In this document: in pieces, positions 30,313 through 36,588 of the stretch
Numbering within the stretch: position 1 is the stretch's first letter
Layout: each line of letters opens with the position of its first letter
NCBI GenBank assembly: GCA_029266795.1
Contig: JAQSWE010000015.1
Coordinates: forward strand, 1-36,588
DNA from: Alphaproteobacteria bacterium
Lineage (GTDB): Bacteria > Pseudomonadota > Alphaproteobacteria > Micavibrionales > UBA2020
Direction of reading: 5' to 3'
Length of the DNA: 36,588 bases
Translations under genes and position numbers: made by a program
Notes under the pieces: model-generated
Database searches by the model: none
Told to the model about the DNA's origin: nothing
The model's input: the letters and a program-made list of their open reading frames with translations, nothing else

Positions 30313-31315
30313 TTAGTCGCAAGTGATATCGGTTTTGTAGAAATTCCCGATCGTCAGCTTGCCCGTTTCACCCTGGCAGGCGATTTTTTTGACCGGCGGC
30401 AGCAGGATTTGCGCGCGCATCGCCGTTTCGGCGGTCATTTTCACCAGCTGCTTCTGCTCTTCCTCGCGGCGCAGACGGTCGGTTTCATCCTTTGGCGGCG
30501 CGGGCGCTGGCGTATCCGCAGGCGCGGGATCGCGGATCAGCGGCGCGAGTGTGTCGTAAATGGCGTCGGCATGTTTTTTCGACGCCGGCGCGCGCGCCGC
30601 GACCGATAGCAGGAAAACGCGGTCATCGTCGCCTGCGCTGCGCAGACGATCCACCAGCACGGGCATAAACTTTTCGGCGGAGCCAGAGTCAGACAGCAAT
30701 TCCTGCGCAACGCTTTTCTGGATCGGCGTCAGCGCGTAATCGAGGCCGCCTGTGAATTGCAGGATGCGCCAGTCGTCGCGTTTCGGTGAATCGGGATAGG
30801 CGGCCAGCAGAAGTCCCGCCACCTGCCCGCGCACGAAATTTTGCTTGAGCGTGCCGTCATCCAGCGCAGCCTCCAACTGCGGCAGCTGTTTGCGCACGGT
30901 GTCGGCATAGGCAGGGTCGGAAAGATATTCCTGCAATTTCGGGATCGCCGCCGCTTCGCGCAATTTGCCCGAAAGGCTGCCCGCAATCAGGTCCATGATC
31001 GCACGCGGGTCATGCGCGGCGGGGGCGAGCATCAGCGGCGTCTGGTTCACGACCGCCAGCGGCACGCGCGGCGTGACGCCGCAGACGAAATCGCCGTGCA
31101 AGCCGGTATCGCAGCAGGCATAGGACGGCGCGACGCTGATTTTCTCCTCAGCTTTCAGCGCGCAGATAAATTCATAGCTGGTATAGGCGGTGATTTTCTT
31201 GCCGTCGCCCGTTCGGCGCGGCGCAGGACGCTTGCGCCGCATCACCGGAAAACAGCGACGCCGCAGCGATGATGACCGCTGCGGCGCGCATAAATGATTT
31301 TGTATGGATTGCCAT
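30313..31315 (-). pseudogene. Exported Cys-containing protein, frameshifted after the signal peptide
   Basis: The start ATG (31315-31313) overlaps the TerD stop as TGATG and opens a good signal peptide: MAIHTKSFMRAAAVIIAAAS then LFSGDAAQA, cleaved before Ser-Cys. That frame ends a few codons later (CAAPNGRRQENHRLYQL, stop). One base out of phase the protein continues as GDGKKITAYTSYEFICALKA, APSYACCDTGLHGDFVCGV, then a ~200-residue helical domain and a C-terminal CDITYFN-like region with two more Cys. The frame changes near 31213-31231. Cysteines and an export signal belong together, so I read this as one broken gene. A start at ATG 31245 would give an export-less 310-residue form. Confidence 0.7.
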
Positions 31316-31929
31316 CACGGGGGTGCGACGTTGACACCGTAGTTGCGGGCGATTTCGAACAGCCCGCCTTTCGAGCCGGTGCCGATCGCCTTGAATTTCC
31401 AGCCCAAGCCCTCGCGGAACAGCTCGCCGAAAATCATGGCGTTGTCGGATCCTGCGTCTTCGGTCAGGTCGAAGCGGGCCAGTTCAGATCCGGTTTCGGA
31501 ATTGACGACGCGCATATAGGCGTTCTTGATGTCGCCGAAATTCTGCTGGCGGTCGTCGGCGTTGTGGATGGTGACGGCGAAGGCGACTTTTTCGATGTCG
31601 TAGGCGAGCGTATCGAGGCTGACCTTGATGACTTCGGCATCATCGGCGTCGCCTTCTTTCTTCTCGCCGGTCGTGTTGTCGCCCATGTGCTGGATCGCGC
31701 CGGAATCTGTTTCGAGGTTGTTGTAGAAAATGAAATCGGTGTCGCGGCGGACCTTGCCCTCGCGGTTCAGGATGAAGGCGGAGGCGTCGATGTCGACCGC
31801 ATGGCCGTCTTTCGTTTCGGGCGCTTCCCAGCCGAGGCCGATGAAGACCTTGTGCAATGACGGGTCGACGACAAGAAGATCGACTTCCTCGTCTTTCTTC
31901 ATGATTTCTTTTCGAAGACTGATACCCAT
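31315..31929 (-). CDS. terD: TerD family stress protein
   Basis: 204 residues. The TerD signatures are VFIGLGWEAPE at about 28, AVDIDASAFILNREGKVR, DFIFYNNLETDSGAIQHMGD, the acidic Ca2+-binding residues (DNTTGEKKEGDADDAEVI), and FAVTIHNADDRQQNFGDI. GSDNAMIFGELFREG lies near the end. These are cytoplasmic, Ca2+-binding proteins of the tellurite/stress-response group; their exact role is unsettled. GGAGG lies 8 bases before the ATG. The gene follows rluD by 33 bases, and its stop overlaps the start of the next gene (TGATG). No other ter genes are present. Confidence 0.88.
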   Translation of the reverse strand: MGISLRKEIMKKDEEVDLLVVDPSLHKVFIGLGWEAPETKDGHAVDIDASAFILNREGKVRRDTDFIFYNNLETDSGAIQHMGDNTTGEKKEGDADDAEVIKVSLDTLAYDIEKVAFAVTIHNADDRQQNFGDIKNAYMRVVNSETGSELARFDLTEDAGSDNAMIFGELFREGLGWKFKAIGTGSKGGLFEIARNYGVNVAPP

Positions 31930-31962
31930 TTTACAAATCCTCCGGCAAAAAAATTTTAGTCG

Positions 31963-32806
31963 TCAAAGCTTCTGCAACTGCTTGATAAGTTGCCGCATAT
32001 CATCCGGCAATTCTGCCTTAAATGATACTTTATTATTGGTTACCGGATGGTTAAATTCCAGCTGCGCGGCATGCAGCGCCTGACGCGGAAAACCTGTCAA
32101 ACCCTTGGCCGCCTTTTCCGGAACTTTGTGCGCGCGGATGAATTTCGGGATGCTGGGCTTGCCATACACAGGGTCGCCGACGATCCAGTGCTGCAGATGC
32201 GCCATATGCACGCGGATCTGGTGCGTGCGTCCCGTCTGCAACCGGCATTCGACGAGGCTTGCGACCATGCCGTAGGTTTCGAGCAGCGTGTAATCGGTAA
32301 TCGCGTCCTTGCCGCCCTCCACCAGCACCGCCATTTTCTGGCGGTTGGTGCGGCTGCGGCCGATCTGCGTTTCGATGCGGCCGGAAGTTGGCGTGACGTT
32401 GCCCCAGCAGAGCGCGTTATAGACGCGCTTCAATTTGCGGGATTCAAGTTGTGCGGAAAGCCCCTTATGCGCGGTGTCATTCTTGGCGACGACCAGCAGG
32501 CCGGAAGTTTCTTTATCCAGCCGATGCACGATACCGGGGCGCTTCACGCCGCCGATGCCCGACAGTTGGTCGCCGCAATGGGCGAGCAGCGCATTCACGA
32601 GCGTGCCGTCCCAGTTGCCCGCGCCCGGATGCACGACCATGTTCGGCGCCTTATTGATGACGAGCAGGTCTTTGTCTTCGAAAATAATGTCGAGGTCGAT
32701 TTTCTGCGGTGTGGGCAGCGCCTCCACGGCCGGCGGCACCACGATGGTGAATTTCGAGCCGCGCGCCCTTGTCCTCTTCCTCTACTTTGATTGTCAGGCT
32801 TTCCAT
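31963..32806 (-). pseudogene. rluD: rluD with deleted S4 domain and frameshift
   Basis: The start (ATG 32806) reads MESLTIKVEEEDKGARL, the usual beginning of the S4 RNA-binding domain, and then breaks. From 32754 the protein continues one base out of frame as KFTIVVPPAVEALPTPQK, which is the end of the S4 domain. The intact catalytic domain follows with VHPGAGNWDGTLVNALLAH, the catalytic Asp in GIVHRLDKETSGLLVVAKN, and GRTHQIRVHMAH. About 45-50 residues are missing, compared by memory with E. coli RluD. The intact enzyme makes pseudouridines in helix 69 of 23S rRNA. A GTG at 32742 could restart the catalytic domain alone, but no ribosome-binding site precedes it. Confidence 0.85.
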
Positions 32807-32840
32807 GGTAACAATATAACCGAAGCCAAGGAGAAGTGTC

Positions 32841-33125
32841 ATGCAGGGAATGAAGATACTGGTGGGCGTCATGAGCCTGATGATCGTCATCTGCATCGGC
32901 CTGCTCGCCTATGGCCTGGCGACCAAAACGGGCGAATTGGCAGCGGAAAAGCCCAAAGCGACGGCCGAAACCATCACGGAATTGCAGTTGCCCGCCCTCT
33001 CCCGCATCGAGCGCATGTCGGGCGACAGCGATGGCGCGGTCCTTTATGTGGAATCAACGGAAGGCGACTATTTATATTTCGTCAGCCCCGCGTCCTCCGT
33101 GCGCATCCGCATTAAACGTCAATAA
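32841..33125 (+). CDS. Small single-pass membrane protein (DUF6476-like)
   Basis: 94 residues. One membrane segment (about 5-26, ILVGVMSLMIVICIGLLAYGL) precedes a periplasmic domain of about 65 residues with ITELQLPALSRIERMSGD and VLYVESTEGDYLYFVSP. This layout, and its place divergent from rluD, fit the small alphaproteobacterial proteins called DUF6476; the assignment is tentative. AAGGAG lies 7 bases before the ATG. The 34 bases shared with the rluD start must hold promoter elements for at least one of the two genes. Confidence 0.7.
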   Translation: MQGMKILVGVMSLMIVICIGLLAYGLATKTGELAAEKPKATAETITELQLPALSRIERMSGDSDGAVLYVESTEGDYLYFVSPASSVRIRIKRQ

Positions 33126-33170
33126 ATTCAACACGTTAATCCACTGCCGGAACTCGACTCACCCATATTC

Positions 33171-33196
33171 GTTGGCTGTCCAACAACATGTCCAAC
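33171..33196 (+). promoter_or_regulatory. Inverted and direct repeats upstream of the hemerythrin gene
   Basis: GTTGG (33171-33175), 4 bases, CCAAC (33180-33184), 7 bases, and a second CCAAC (33192-33196). They lie just upstream of the GGAGG ribosome-binding site of the first hemerythrin gene. Possibly an operator; weak evidence. Confidence 0.25.
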
Positions 33197-33213
33197 GTAC
33201 ACGGGAGGACACT

Positions 33214-33825
33214 ATGAAAGCCCATAAAGACGCCAAGCCCTTTGACCTGCCCCTGCGCGAAGACGCGTTGGTGATTTTGCAGGCCGATCACGACCATCTC
33301 CGCAAATTATTCGCCGAATTCCAGCGCCATGTCGGCCGCGATGAGGAAGACACGTCCGCCAAAGAGACCATCGTGCGCGAAGCCTGCGACCTGCTCGAAA
33401 TCCACACCCAGCTTGAGGAAGAGATTTTCTACCCCGCTATCCGCAAGGCGCTCGGCGAGGAAGAACTGATGCATGAAGCGAAGATCGAGCACGACACCGC
33501 GGACGAGCTGATGGACGACCTGCGCAAGCTGTCGCCCGATGACGAGATTTTCGACGCGAAATTCATCGTACTGTCCGAAATCGCCACCATGCACATGAAG
33601 AAGGAAGAAAAGGAAATCTTCCCGCTCGCGCGCAGCGCGAAGATGGATATGTTCGCCCTTGGCCGCAAAATCTCGCTGCGCCGCGAAGTGCTGGTGATCG
33701 GCAAGCGTATCGGCGAGACGCTGGACGAGATGAACCACAACATTCATCCGGTCGATGAAGCCTCCGCAGCCGATGCGGCTGGTTTGCTGCCCGATATTCT
33801 GGTCCCGCCGCCCGGCTTCCGGTAA
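33214..33825 (+). CDS. Hemerythrin-like HHE domain protein (iron ligands intact)
   Basis: 203 residues, one HHE cation-binding four-helix bundle (about 20-150). The expected di-iron ligands are present: His26/His28 in ADHDHLRKLF, His64 and Glu68 in HTQLEEEIFYP, His93 in KIEHDTADELM, and His127 and Glu131 in HMKKEEKEIFP. Such proteins sense or handle oxygen, nitric oxide or iron in the cytoplasm. The true start is ATG 33214 with GGAGG 7 bases upstream; the longer open frame upstream is spurious. A paralogue follows after 53 bases. A helical C-terminal tail of about 50 residues (EVLVIGKRIGETLDEMNHN) is outside the core. Confidence 0.88.
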   Translation: MKAHKDAKPFDLPLREDALVILQADHDHLRKLFAEFQRHVGRDEEDTSAKETIVREACDLLEIHTQLEEEIFYPAIRKALGEEELMHEAKIEHDTADELMDDLRKLSPDDEIFDAKFIVLSEIATMHMKKEEKEIFPLARSAKMDMFALGRKISLRREVLVIGKRIGETLDEMNHNIHPVDEASAADAAGLLPDILVPPPGFR

Positions 33826-33878
33826 CAAAACCGGCGCTGAGGCGTAGGCAACACGAACTTAAATTCAGGAGAAGCGCG

Positions 33879-34439
33879 ATGAAAAAATCCGCAGCGAATA
33901 AAAAAGAAACCACCGCCCTTTCGCTCCTTGCGAAAGACTTTGGCACCGCCATGACCAACTTCCGCGAATTCGCCAAAGTAGTGGAAAAGGATGACAGCAA
34001 TATCGACCGCAAGGTCGAGCTGGTGCGCGAAACCTGCGCCGATGTGATGACGCATTTGCAGGTGCGCGAAGACGTCCTTTATCCCGCAATCCAGAGCGCA
34101 ACAGGCGATGAGGAACTGGTTAAACGCGAACTCGATGGCAATGAAACCGTCAAGGCGCTCATCAGCCGCCTGAACCAGCTTGAACCCGGTGACGAGCTGT
34201 TTGACGCCACCTTTATCGTGCTGGGCGAAACAGTTGCTGCGCATGTGAAGGCGGAACAGCAGATATTGTTCCCCGAAGCGCGCGCCGCTGGTCTTGATGT
34301 CGCCGCACTCGGCCAGAAAATCCTGAAACGCGAGGCTGAATTGAAGGCGCGCGAAGGGATTGAAGAACAACTGTCTGATATTAATATCACCGGCCACCAT
34401 GCCGCCGGTGTGATCACCAAGGCTGGTTTCCAGCCGTAA
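33879..34439 (+). CDS. Hemerythrin-fold paralogue with lost iron ligands
   Basis: 186 residues. It aligns with the preceding hemerythrin-like protein at a constant offset of 5 residues through the core. His59 (THLQVREDVLYP), His122 and Glu126 (AHVKAEQQILFP) are kept. The positions of His26, Glu68 and His93 are Phe21, Arg63 and Asn88. Half of the ligand set is gone, so a normal di-iron centre is not expected. It may regulate or pair with its neighbour. AGGAG lies before the ATG and the gene shares a probable transcript with the first. Two hairpins follow; the second (34480-34518) is the terminator. Confidence 0.8.
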   Translation: MKKSAANKKETTALSLLAKDFGTAMTNFREFAKVVEKDDSNIDRKVELVRETCADVMTHLQVREDVLYPAIQSATGDEELVKRELDGNETVKALISRLNQLEPGDELFDATFIVLGETVAAHVKAEQQILFPEARAAGLDVAALGQKILKREAELKAREGIEEQLSDINITGHHAAGVITKAGFQP

Positions 34440-34479
34440 CGAGGTTGACGTTCCCGCTATAGTGCGGGAATTCGCAAAG

Positions 34480-34527
34480 GCATCCCGTGCCGCCGCGTGT
34501 ACCGGCAGCACGGGATGCTTTATTTTT
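34480..34527 (+). terminator. Rho-independent terminator after the hemerythrin pair
   Basis: GCATCCCGTGC (34480-34490) and GCACGGGATGC (34508-34518), an 11-bp perfect stem, then TTTATTTTTG. A smaller hairpin (TTCCCGC/GCGGGAA, 34451-34470) precedes it. It may also act on the convergent SDR gene. Confidence 0.8.
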
Positions 34528-34530
34528 GCG

Positions 34531-35283
34531 TTACAGGAAAATCCCGCCTGCCGCCTCGATGCGCTGCCCGTTGACCCAGCGGCAATCATCCGACAGCAAT
34601 GCCGAGACAAGCGCGCCGATATCGTCGGGCAGGCCGACGCGACCAAGCGCCGTGCTGCTGGCGATCATGTCGTTCACCGCCTTGTTGTCACGCACCGCGC
34701 CGCCGCCGAAATCGGTTTCGATCGCACCGGGGGCAAGGACGTTGACAGAAATCTTGCGCGGGGCCATTTCCTTTGCCATATAGCGCGTCAGCGTTTCAAT
34801 ACCGCCTTTCATCGACCCGTAGGCTGCGTAACCCGGCATCGAAAAGCGCGCGAGGCCAGAAGATACGTTCAGGATACGCCCGCCATCCTTGATCAGCGGG
34901 AGTAGTTTTTGCGACAGGAAAAACGTCGATTTGAAATGTATATTCACCATCTGGTCGAATTGTTCTTCGGTCGTTTCCATGAAACCGGCATGGACGCCGG
35001 TCCCCGCGTTGTTAACCAGCGCGTCGAAATCCTTGCACCCGAATTTTTCCTGCAATGTTTTGGCCACCATCGCGGCGAAGTCACCAAATGATTTGCTGTC
35101 GGAAACATCCAGCTGCAGCGCCGCGCCTTTACGCCCTGTGGCGGTCACTTCGGCGACAGCCTTTTCCGCTTCGTCTTTTTTGCTGTGGTAGGTGATGATG
35201 ATGTCATGGCCTTTTTGCGCAAGGTGCTGCGCCATGTTCTTGCCGAGCCCACGACTGCCGCCGGTGATCAATACGATGCCCAT
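34531..35283 (-). CDS. Short-chain dehydrogenase/reductase (SDR)
   Basis: 250 residues, classical SDR. TGGSRGLGKN near residue 7 is the NAD(P)-binding turn, and ALVNNAGTG is the structural motif. The catalytic Ser lies in LNVSSGLARF and the Tyr/Lys in YGSMKGG (Y-x-x-x-K). VNVLAPGAIETDF follows the active site, and the C-terminal NGQRIEAAGG matches the FabG-like group. The substrate is unknown. I chose ATG 35283 (GAGGG upstream); the open frame continues to 35337 inside the tlpA-like gene. It lies 2 bases after the stop of that gene, so the two are cotranscribed. Confidence 0.88.
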   Translation of the reverse strand: MGIVLITGGSRGLGKNMAQHLAQKGHDIIITYHSKKDEAEKAVAEVTATGRKGAALQLDVSDSKSFGDFAAMVAKTLQEKFGCKDFDALVNNAGTGVHAGFMETTEEQFDQMVNIHFKSTFFLSQKLLPLIKDGGRILNVSSGLARFSMPGYAAYGSMKGGIETLTRYMAKEMAPRKISVNVLAPGAIETDFGGGAVRDNKAVNDMIASSTALGRVGLPDDIGALVSALLSDDCRWVNGQRIEAAGGIFL

Positions 35284-35285
35284 TT

Positions 35286-35831
35286 TTATTTTCCCTCTAC
35301 TTGGTCGATGCGTTGCAGAACCTCCGGCTTGTCCCATTCAAACGGGCCGGCGAAGGTGTCGACAATATTGCCGCGCGTGTCGATCAGGAAGCTGGTCGGC
35401 AGCCCCTGATAAAGTTTTTCCCACGCGGCCGGGATCTGCCGGTCGGTGTCGAGATAGACAGCAAGGCTGGACGCGCCATGTTTTTTCAAAAATTCCGCGA
35501 TTTTCTCGGGCGTGCCGTTGCGGTCGAGGCTGATGGCGACGACGGTCACATCCTTGAGCTTTGCCAGCGACGGCAGCTCGGCGACGCAAGGGGTGCACCA
35601 GGTTGCCCAAAGGTTAACCAGCACGCGGCTGCCCCGGAAATCTTCCAGCGTCTTTTTCGCGCCTTTGGCGTCGTAAAAAGTCACCGGCGGCGGGGTATTG
35701 TTTTTAGTGACGGTCGAGATATTTTCCTTATTATCAGCGGGATATGACAATACCATTGTGGCAATCCCGTAACCCAGCAGGGCGATCAGCGCGACAGCCC
35801 AGAGATAGACGATTTGTGGCTTTACCCGCAT
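35286..35831 (-). CDS. tlpA: TlpA/ResA-like membrane-anchored thioredoxin
   Basis: 181 residues. An N-terminal anchor (about 8-29, VYLWAVALIALLGYGIATMVL) holds a periplasmic thioredoxin domain. The redox motif is Cys79-Thr-Pro-Cys82 in LWATWCTPCVAELPSL, and the cis-Pro lies in GLPTSFLIDTRGNIV. These proteins keep periplasmic thiols reduced, for example in cytochrome c or cytochrome oxidase assembly. GGAG lies 9 bases before the ATG. It is divergent from lptM-lysA. The order tlpA facing lysA is seen in other alphaproteobacteria. The symbol denotes the family rather than a proven orthologue. Confidence 0.88.
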   Translation of the reverse strand: MRVKPQIVYLWAVALIALLGYGIATMVLSYPADNKENISTVTKNNTPPPVTFYDAKGAKKTLEDFRGSRVLVNLWATWCTPCVAELPSLAKLKDVTVVAISLDRNGTPEKIAEFLKKHGASSLAVYLDTDRQIPAAWEKLYQGLPTSFLIDTRGNIVDTFAGPFEWDKPEVLQRIDQVEGK

Positions 35832-35890
35832 GGTTCTTTAACTCCAAAATAACAAAAAGGACTCTATAATAATAAGATGGTGGGTGCGAG

Positions 35891-36064
35891 ATGAGAATAG
35901 CGGTACTGATGCTTCCGATAGCCATGCTTTTTCTGACCGGTTGCGGCGTCAAGCCCAATCAGGTTGACCCGCCTGCGAGCGTGGAAAAGGGCAAGGATTA
36001 TTTCCCCCGCACCTATCCTGACACCGCGACCGATCCGAACCCCCAACGGTATGTACCGAAATGA
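35891..36064 (+). CDS. lptM: Small lipoprotein, LptM-like
   Basis: 57 residues. A signal peptide ends in the lipobox LTGC (Cys18), followed by GVKPNQVDPPASVEKGKDYF and a Pro/Asp-rich tail ending RYVPK. The size, lipobox and position just before lysA fit the LptM (YifL-type) lipoproteins. In E. coli LptM helps the LptD outer membrane translocon mature. The ribosome-binding site is weak (GGTGGG). A TATAAT at 35865-35870 could be the -10 but lacks a good -35. The stop overlaps the lysA start (ATGA). The LptM identity is inferred from layout and context. Confidence 0.72.
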   Translation: MRIAVLMLPIAMLFLTGCGVKPNQVDPPASVEKGKDYFPRTYPDTATDPNPQRYVPK

Positions 36065-36588
36065 CCCAGACCACCGCCTATAAAAATTCCCGCCTGCGCA
36101 TGGAGGATGTGGAACTGGCATCCGTCGCCGAAAAATTCGGCACCCCCCTGTATTGCTACAGCGCGGGGCAGATCGAAAAGAATTACGAGGCCTATCGCCG
36201 CGCGCTGAAAAGCGTGACCGATGATTTCACGATTTGCTATGCGACCAAGGCGAACAGCAATATCGCCGTCCTCAAGGTGCTGCAAAAACGCGGCGCGGGG
36301 GCGGATATCGTCTCGGGCGGGGAACTCCGCCGTGCGCTGGCCGCCGGCATATCGCCGAAAAAAATCGTCTATTCCGGCGTCGGCAAAAGCGACGAAGAGA
36401 TCACCTTCGCCATCAAGACCGGCATCATGCAGATCAACGTGGAATCGGAGCCTGAGCTGGTATCCATTTCCCGCATCGCGAAGAAGCTGAAAAAGACCGT
36501 CGATGTTTCCATCCGCATCAATCCGAACGTCGACGCCAAGACCCATGCCAAGATCACGACGGGCAAGAAAGAGAACAAGTTCGGCATC
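36061..36588 (+). CDS. lysA: Diaminopimelate decarboxylase, N-terminal part
   Basis: The first 176 codons; the rest lies beyond the right edge. It catalyses the last step of lysine synthesis, converting meso-diaminopimelate to lysine with pyridoxal phosphate. Lys63 in CYATKANSN is the PLP-binding residue, followed by GAGADIVSGGELRRALAAG, KIVYSGVGKSDEEI, NVESEPELVSIS and RINPNVDAKTHAKITTGKK, all in family order of the alanine-racemase-like barrel. The ATG overlaps the stop of the small lipoprotein gene (ATGA), so translation is coupled. Confidence 0.93.
   Translation, partial: MTQTTAYKNSRLRMEDVELASVAEKFGTPLYCYSAGQIEKNYEAYRRALKSVTDDFTICYATKANSNIAVLKVLQKRGAGADIVSGGELRRALAAGISPKKIVYSGVGKSDEEITFAIKTGIMQINVESEPELVSISRIAKKLKKTVDVSIRINPNVDAKTHAKITTGKKENKFGI

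Noticed and set aside
31294..31860. A 188-codon open frame on the + strand opposite terD.
   Set aside because: Antisense to terD, which has full family signatures.
32911..33213. N-terminal extension of the first hemerythrin gene.
   Set aside because: The extension overlaps the small membrane protein gene in another frame. GGAGG before ATG 33214 gives the proper start.
35842..35870. TATAAT at 35865-35870 as promoter of lptM-lysA.
   Set aside because: The -10 is perfect but no TTGACA-like sequence lies 16-18 bases upstream, and the region is AT-rich enough for a chance match.

Overview
The window looks like chromosomal DNA from a GC-rich alphaproteobacterium. The evidence is a GTTC-N7-GTTC LexA box (the alphaproteobacterial SOS operator type), two TTAA-N7-TTAA sequences matching the CtrA box, a ~1,560-residue NAD-glutamate dehydrogenase of the GDH-180 class, TTGACA-type promoters, and an lptM-lysA pair next to a tlpA-like gene. 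The genus cannot be fixed from the sequence. I see no rRNA, tRNA, CRISPR array, insertion sequence or phage gene.

Layout. 1-1.1 kb: start of an SOS-controlled Y-family DNA polymerase, a small membrane protein and an exported EF-hand protein, whose promoter region carries four direct repeats at an exact 11-bp period. 1.1-4.8 kb: GNAT-like protein, dusB, an exported DUF1287 protein, a pyruvate kinase without its C-terminal domain, and a periplasmic protein. 4.8-6.9 kb: a small protein and two tandem paralogues of unknown function, each with its own near-consensus promoter. 6.9-13.0 kb: a four-gene minus-strand operon (TolC-like lipoprotein, HlyD-like adaptor, GAF-HlyD fusion, and a PqqD/RRE-like-M50 protease-HlyD fusion) without an ABC or RND pump. 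This is the best candidate for a poorly described system, probably peptide processing and export or envelope signalling. 13.2-17.3 kb: a Rieske oxygenase, a membrane protein, a lipase-like protein and an SPFH protein. 17.5-22 kb: an RND efflux locus whose adaptor gene is broken, followed by a 2-TM protein with a pore-like layout. 22-27.6 kb: gdhB and two small genes. 27.7-32.8 kb: a helical protein, an AhpC-type peroxiredoxin, a coiled-coil protein, a frameshifted exported protein, TerD, and an rluD that has lost its S4 domain and reading frame. 32.8-36.6 kb: a small membrane protein, tandem hemerythrin-like proteins (the second with half the iron ligands replaced), an SDR oxidoreductase with a TlpA-like thioredoxin, and lptM-lysA running off the window.

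Three genes (RND adaptor, rluD, exported Cys protein) carry reading-frame breaks, all in the same phase. This may be real gene decay or an assembly or base-calling problem, and it should be settled before biology is built on them. Stress and redox functions (AhpC, TerD, hemerythrins, TlpA, SPFH) are common in the right half. Most genes form short operons closed by clear hairpin-plus-T terminators.
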